DNA of 64,000 nt from CAYOEV01 sp964403075. GTDB lineage: Bacteria; Bacteroidota; Bacteroidia; Cytophagales; Cyclobacteriaceae. How positions within the stretch are numbered: the stretch's first letter is position 1; every line of letters begins with the position of its first letter. The translations under genes were made by a program, and so were the position numbers. The stretch covers positions 74,050 to 138,049 of the forward strand of contig CAYOEV010000003.1 of assembly GCA_964403075.1 (NCBI GenBank). The letters run 5' to 3'. This document shows positions 60,595 through 64,000 of the stretch, in pieces. The notes beneath the pieces are model-generated. The model worked only from the letters and a program-made list of their open reading frames with translations, was not told the origin of the DNA and did no database searches.

Positions 60595-61013
60595 ACGAGA
60601 CGCTGAGCGTGTCGTTGGCACAACTTCCCACAACATGGCTTAAAAGAAATGCGGGGATACAAGGGGTGCAAGAAGCCATACAAACAGCTGCTGCCGAGGG
60701 TGCACAGCTTATGGTATTTGGTGATGCCTATCTGCCTGGTTGTCCCTTTTGGTTGGACAAGGTAGAAGGCGCAGCCTTTGATTCGACAGTACAAAAATCT
60801 ATCCATGCAGGTTACCTAAGAGAAGCTGTTTGCATTGAGAAGGGGCATCTTGAACGGATCTGTACGTTGGCAGCAAAGAAAAAAATGGCCATCTATCTGG
60901 GCATCGCCGAACGGCCGATCGATCGTGCAGGACATTACTCCAGATCGGACGTTTTTGAGTTGACGGTAGATAGGCGTAGGCAATCATTGGTCAGTTTCAA
61001 GCAAATCAAGTGA
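60591..61013 (+). pseudogene. Truncated nitrilase-family protein (N-terminal part only)
   Basis: A 140-residue frame matching the first 40 per cent of nitrilases, enzymes that hydrolyse nitriles through a Glu-Lys-Cys triad. Recognisable parts: LSVSLAQLPTTWLKRN, MVFGDAYLPGCPFWLD, HAGYLREAVCIEKGHLERICTLAAKKKMAIYLGIAERP. The first triad Glu (FGEAFLPG in relatives) is Asp, and the frame ends around the catalytic Lys; the Cys domain is missing. Full-length relatives have about 310 residues. It overlaps its neighbours by start/stop codons, so it may still be translated as a fragment. Confidence 0.75.
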
Positions 61014-61900
61014 GAGCAGTCGCGTGGGTGATCATCGGTTTTGTTTTTCATTGGGAGGCAGGTGCCCAGGTGAGCAGTCTAGACTCGGTCAATCGAGAAG
61101 CCACTTATCAATGGTTGGAACGGAAACTTACTTTCAATTATTTCGATGTGGATAACCAGCAATGGTGGGTAAACCGTTGCTTCATCAACGATGCTGGAGA
61201 AGTAAGAATCAAAAACATCTCCACCAACGATCCCCTTGAAGTGGAAAATAGAAAATTCCATGAACGCATTTTTCACTTCAGTGATATCAATTACCGCAAA
61301 ATAGAAGTCCAAAAAATGGCCAAGAGTAGCGGGCGTTTTGTGAAAGGACAGGTCATAAGACTCAGGGGATTTCAGGATGAAACCGATATCAGTACACGGA
61401 TTCAACGCAAGACCGGATCGAAGTTGGCATTTGTTGATATTTCAATTCCCGAATATTTGAACGACTCGCTAAATGATTATGCCAGTACCATTGCCACAAA
61501 GCTGCGGCAGTCTGCCAGACTTGCCAGTAAGCTGCCATGGTCAGAAAATTTTAACCGAAAAACCCAATCCCTGGATGAAGTATTCCATGGCTATTTTGCT
61601 GATTCGTTGTCTGGCAACACCTGGCATTTTGAACGATTAACCCCGGGCTATTATGCCTTCACCTCTGAAAGTGATCCGCCTATTTTGGGTACCCTGATCA
61701 TTGATCAAACATCTAATCAGTTTTTTGGTCAGCTTTTTTATAACAATATTTTAGGTGCCGGTTTCTTATCAGAATCCTACGCGGAGAATCATTTAAAATT
61801 ATTTGTAGAATCTGACAAATCATTGGTTATCAATGTTTTAGATAGACATACGATCGAGTTTCATTTGGCAGATGCACAGTGGCGTCTCATCCGAAAGTAA
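61010..61900 (+). CDS. Secreted protein of unknown function, GTG start
   Basis: A 296-residue exported protein with signal peptide (RAVAWVIIGFVFHWEAGAQ). It begins with GTG inside the TGA stop of the nitrilase fragment (GTGA). Body features are strand-rich (NYFDVDNQQWWVNRCFINDAGEVRIKNIS; FGQLFYNNILGAGFLSESYAENHLKLFVES). A Bacteroidota-specific family is likely but I do not recognise one. It is the last gene of the set starting at 59.2 kb. Confidence 0.78.
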   Translation: MRAVAWVIIGFVFHWEAGAQVSSLDSVNREATYQWLERKLTFNYFDVDNQQWWVNRCFINDAGEVRIKNISTNDPLEVENRKFHERIFHFSDINYRKIEVQKMAKSSGRFVKGQVIRLRGFQDETDISTRIQRKTGSKLAFVDISIPEYLNDSLNDYASTIATKLRQSARLASKLPWSENFNRKTQSLDEVFHGYFADSLSGNTWHFERLTPGYYAFTSESDPPILGTLIIDQTSNQFFGQLFYNNILGAGFLSESYAENHLKLFVESDKSLVINVLDRHTIEFHLADAQWRLIRK

Positions 61901-62015
61901 CGGTCCGATCCCTGGCAGGTATTAACTATTGTTAAAAAAACAATCCCATAGGGGTATTGTCAGGTGTTGTTTTTTTTATCATATTCGGCCAGTATAAATC
62001 ACCAACTTACTTGAC

Positions 62016-64000
62016 ATGAGACGTTTATCCTTAGGGGCATTTCTAATGGTGGGTATGCTTTTTACCCAGCATGTGAATGCCCAATCCGTAGGTATAGGGA
62101 CAGAAACACCCAACACCAATGCTGTTCTTCAGCTGGTTAGCCCTTCCAGCAACCAGGGTTTCTTGCTTCCGGCGCTCACTACCGCCCAACGGGGTAATAT
62201 GGGAAGTGGATTGTCCGCAGCAGACAATGGGCTGATGGTCTATGATGCGGATGAGGGGCAATTTTACTTCTGGCAAAATAGCGGTTGGCAGATTTTTGGC
62301 GCAGATAGTTCATTGAATTTGGTAGATCTTTTATCCAGCAGTAACGATGCAGGGGGGAATGTGATTACCAACCTAGGTGTACCCTCAAGCGCATCTGATG
62401 CCGTCACGAAAACTTATGTGGATGAGTTGATTGCAGCGCTCGGCTTAACGGGGACTGTAAATGACGTGAATAATCCAGTTGACTGGTCACAGCTTAAAGG
62501 AGTACCGGCTGACTTTGCCGATGGCACCGATGACGACAGCGGTGTGCTTGCGGCCAATTCGGTCACCACGGTAGAAATCACCGATAATACCATTGTAAAT
62601 GAAGACATCGCGGATGTAGACTGGGTGAAAATAAGTGGTGTCCCAGCAGACCTGGCTGATGGGGATGATGTGGGAATTGAAACAGAATTGGATCCTTCGG
62701 TTCCTGCCAACATTAAAGACGGGGTAGATTTTAGTGAGTTGAGTGGTGTACCTGCTGGATTTGTTGACGGGGTAGACAATACATTGACTGAAGCAGAAGT
62801 GGACGCTTTCGCTGACAATAACGGATATTTAACCGCTGCCACCTTACCGGCCGACCTGGCAGACGGTGACGATGTGGATGATGCAGATGCCGATCCCAGC
62901 AATGAAATTCAGGACCTGACCCTGTCGGGTAGCACTTTGGGCATCACCGGGAGTGCGGGTACGGTCGACTTGTCGCCATTTGCGGGGACAAACACCGATG
63001 AGCAGACACTCTCACTAAGTGGTGACCTACTGTCGATAGCCAATGGCAACAGCGTGGATCTGGCAGGTATTGCGTTAACAGAAGCGGAGGTGGATGCCTT
63101 TGCCGACAACAATGGATATTTAACCAGTGCCACCTTACCAGCCGAGCTGGCAGACGGTGACGATGTAGACGATGCAGATGCCGATTCCAGCAATGAAATA
63201 CAGGACCTGACCCTGTCGGGTAGTACCCTGGGTATTACAGGAAGTGGCATTACGGTCGACTTGTCGCCTTTTTCGGGCGTAAACACCGACGAGCAAACAC
63301 TTTCACTAAGTGGTGATCTACTGTCGATAGCCAATGGCAACAGCGTGGACCTGGCCGGTATTGCGTTGACCGAGTCGGAGGTCGATGCCTTTGCAAATAA
63401 CAATGGTTACCTCACTGTAGAGTCAGATCCCTCGGTTCCCGAGAGTTTGAAAGACGGCGTAGATTTCAGTGAGTTGAGTGGTGTACCGGTGGGTCTGTCG
63501 GATGGAGACGATGTATTGACTGAGGCGGAAGTCGATGCCTTTGCCGACAATAATGGATATTTAACCAGTGCCACCTTACCGGCCGACCTGGCCGATGGGG
63601 ACGATGTAGACGATGCCGATGCGGATCCCAGCAATGAGATACAGGACCTGACCCTGTCGGGTAGCACTTTGGGCATCACCGGGAGTGCGGGTACGGTCGA
63701 CTTGTCGCCATTTGCGGGGACAAACACCGATGAGCAGACACTTTCACTAAGCGGTGACCTGCTGTCGATAGCCAATGGCAATAGCGTGGACCTGTCCGGT
63801 ATTCCGTTAACTGAAGCGGAGGTGGATGCCTTTGCCGACAATAACGGATATTTAACCAGTGCTACCTTACCATCCGACCTGGCGGATGGGGATGATGTAT
63901 TGACAGAAGCAGAAGTGGATGCTTTCGCCGATAACAATGGATATCTCACCGCAGAGTCAGATCCCTCGGTTCCCGAGGGTTTGAAAGATGGGGTAGATTT
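62016..64000 (+). CDS. Large secreted repeat protein (tail-fibre/adhesin-like), incomplete at the right edge
   Basis: An open reading frame of at least 661 codons without stop to the window end. Signal peptide RRLSLGAFLMVGMLFTQHVNAQ. Residues 23-110 match the head typical of long Bacteroidota surface proteins (SVGIGTETPNTNAVLQLV, GFLLPALTTAQRGNMG, NGLMVYDADEGQFYFWQNSGW), then SSASDAVTKTYVDELIAALG. The remainder is repetitive and acidic, rich in Asp, Gly, Leu, Thr and Ser. The 3' end, and with it any sorting domain, is outside the window. Antisense ORFs here are shadows of the repeats. Confidence 0.92.
   Translation, partial: MRRLSLGAFLMVGMLFTQHVNAQSVGIGTETPNTNAVLQLVSPSSNQGFLLPALTTAQRGNMGSGLSAADNGLMVYDADEGQFYFWQNSGWQIFGADSSLNLVDLLSSSNDAGGNVITNLGVPSSASDAVTKTYVDELIAALGLTGTVNDVNNPVDWSQLKGVPADFADGTDDDSGVLAANSVTTVEITDNTIVNEDIADVDWVKISGVPADLADGDDVGIETELDPSVPANIKDGVDFSELSGVPAGFVDGVDNTLTEAEVDAFADNNGYLTAATLPADLADGDDVDDADADPSNEIQDLTLSGSTLGITGSAGTVDLSPFAGTNTDEQTLSLSGDLLSIANGNSVDLAGIALTEAEVDAFADNNGYLTSATLPAELADGDDVDDADADSSNEIQDLTLSGSTLGITGSGITVDLSPFSGVNTDEQTLSLSGDLLSIANGNSVDLAGIALTESEVDAFANNNGYLTVESDPSVPESLKDGVDFSELSGVPVGLSDGDDVLTEAEVDAFADNNGYLTSATLPADLADGDDVDDADADPSNEIQDLTLSGSTLGITGSAGTVDLSPFAGTNTDEQTLSLSGDLLSIANGNSVDLSGIPLTEAEVDAFADNNGYLTSATLPSDLADGDDVLTEAEVDAFADNNGYLTAESDPSVPEGLKDGVD
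62784..64000 (+). repeat. Tandem 291-bp (97-residue) modules in the large surface protein
   Basis: Units beginning LTEAEVDAFADNNGYLT start at 62784, 63075, 63366, 63516, 63807 and 63900; distances are 291, 291, 150, 291 and 93 bases. A full module continues ADGDDVDDADADPSNEIQD, TLSGSTLGITGS, TVDLSPF, NTDEQTLSLSGDLLSIANGN and SVDL. The 150- and 93-base spacings are shortened units. The units are nearly identical at DNA level, so recent duplication or recombination is likely. Confidence 0.93.

Noticed and set aside
61918..61962. Imperfect palindrome CAATCCCATAGGGGTATTG before the repeat protein
   Set aside because: Could be an operator or leader hairpin, but the match is imperfect, no T run or box spacing supports it, and there is no second copy in the window.
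62043..63949. Long minus-strand ORFs antisense to the repeat protein
   Set aside because: They share the repeat period of the plus-strand frame, have a Ser/Ala-rich composition with no domain, and the plus frame has a signal peptide and a recognisable head; they are shadows.
62784..64000. CRISPR-like array
   Set aside because: The repeats are 93 to 291 bases, lie in a single coding frame and have no short repeat-spacer structure.

Overview
The window looks like chromosomal DNA of a Gram-negative member of the Bacteroidota, most likely Cytophagales or a close relative; it has moderate GC. Pointers to this group are the fused LpxC-FabZ lipid A enzyme, a PorX-type response regulator with a PglZ domain (type IX secretion control), a DUF4290 gene directly before murA, FISUMP, DUF2851 and DUF6588 proteins, an alpha subunit of DNA polymerase III carrying its own proofreading domain, and promoter-like TAnnTTTG boxes in place of sigma-70 -10 boxes. 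No rRNA, tRNA, CRISPR array, insertion sequence or prophage was seen. The region is dense housekeeping DNA with many overlapping start/stop codons. One 10-N assembly gap interrupts rnhA.

Layout. 0-4 kb: leftward lipid A cluster (HD hydrolase, lpxD, lpxC-fabZ, lpxA running off the left edge). 4-7.3 kb: rightward porX, tsaE and alanine dehydrogenase. 7.3-13.7 kb: leftward thioredoxin, a FISUMP protein, the large dnaE and a small membrane protein plus lipoprotein. 13.8-21.8 kb: mixed metabolism (heptosyltransferase-like GT9, SDR, nitroreductase, MscS channel, MetY, Xaa-Pro aminopeptidase, RidA). 21.7-24.1 kb: two tandem, similarly built membrane proteins that resemble HisKA_2 histidine kinases but have decayed ATP-binding parts. 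24.2-29.1 kb: DUF4290-murA, a D,D-carboxypeptidase, nucleoside phosphorylase and TrhO. 29.1-38.3 kb: a long leftward run with a NeuD-like acetyltransferase, pyrF, lolA, ftsK, pyrD and xerD. 38.3-42.2 kb: aroQ, a class V aminotransferase, a TPR protein, marC and rnhA.

42.2-50 kb: a Calx-beta/DUF4394 lipoprotein, a small glycan set (GT4, FkbM-type methyltransferase, GT2), rsgA, the KDO transferase waaA and a 2-Cys peroxiredoxin. 50-55.4 kb: a DUF6588 outer membrane protein, a possible protein-deglycation pair (LMW phosphatase plus fructosamine-kinase homologue), aspartate kinase and fructose-1,6-bisphosphatase. 55.8-59.1 kb: the fused acyl-CoA mutase IcmF with residues that mark isobutyryl-CoA rather than methylmalonyl-CoA specificity. 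59.2-61.9 kb: a translationally coupled set (beta-propeller, OsmC, a truncated nitrilase, a secreted protein). From 62.0 kb to the right edge runs the 5' part of a very long secreted repeat protein built from a 97-residue module, an open reading frame without a stop inside the window.

Shared themes: envelope building (lipid A, KDO, peptidoglycan, lipoprotein carrier, surface glycans, repeat adhesin), chromosome maintenance (DnaE, RNase HI, and FtsK with XerD in one leftward run) and pyrimidine metabolism (pyrD, pyrF, uridine phosphorylase). The most unusual items are the paired degenerate kinases, the modular repeat protein, the predicted fosfomycin-insensitive MurA, the truncated but still translationally coupled nitrilase, and the many convergent gene pairs whose stop codons interlock.
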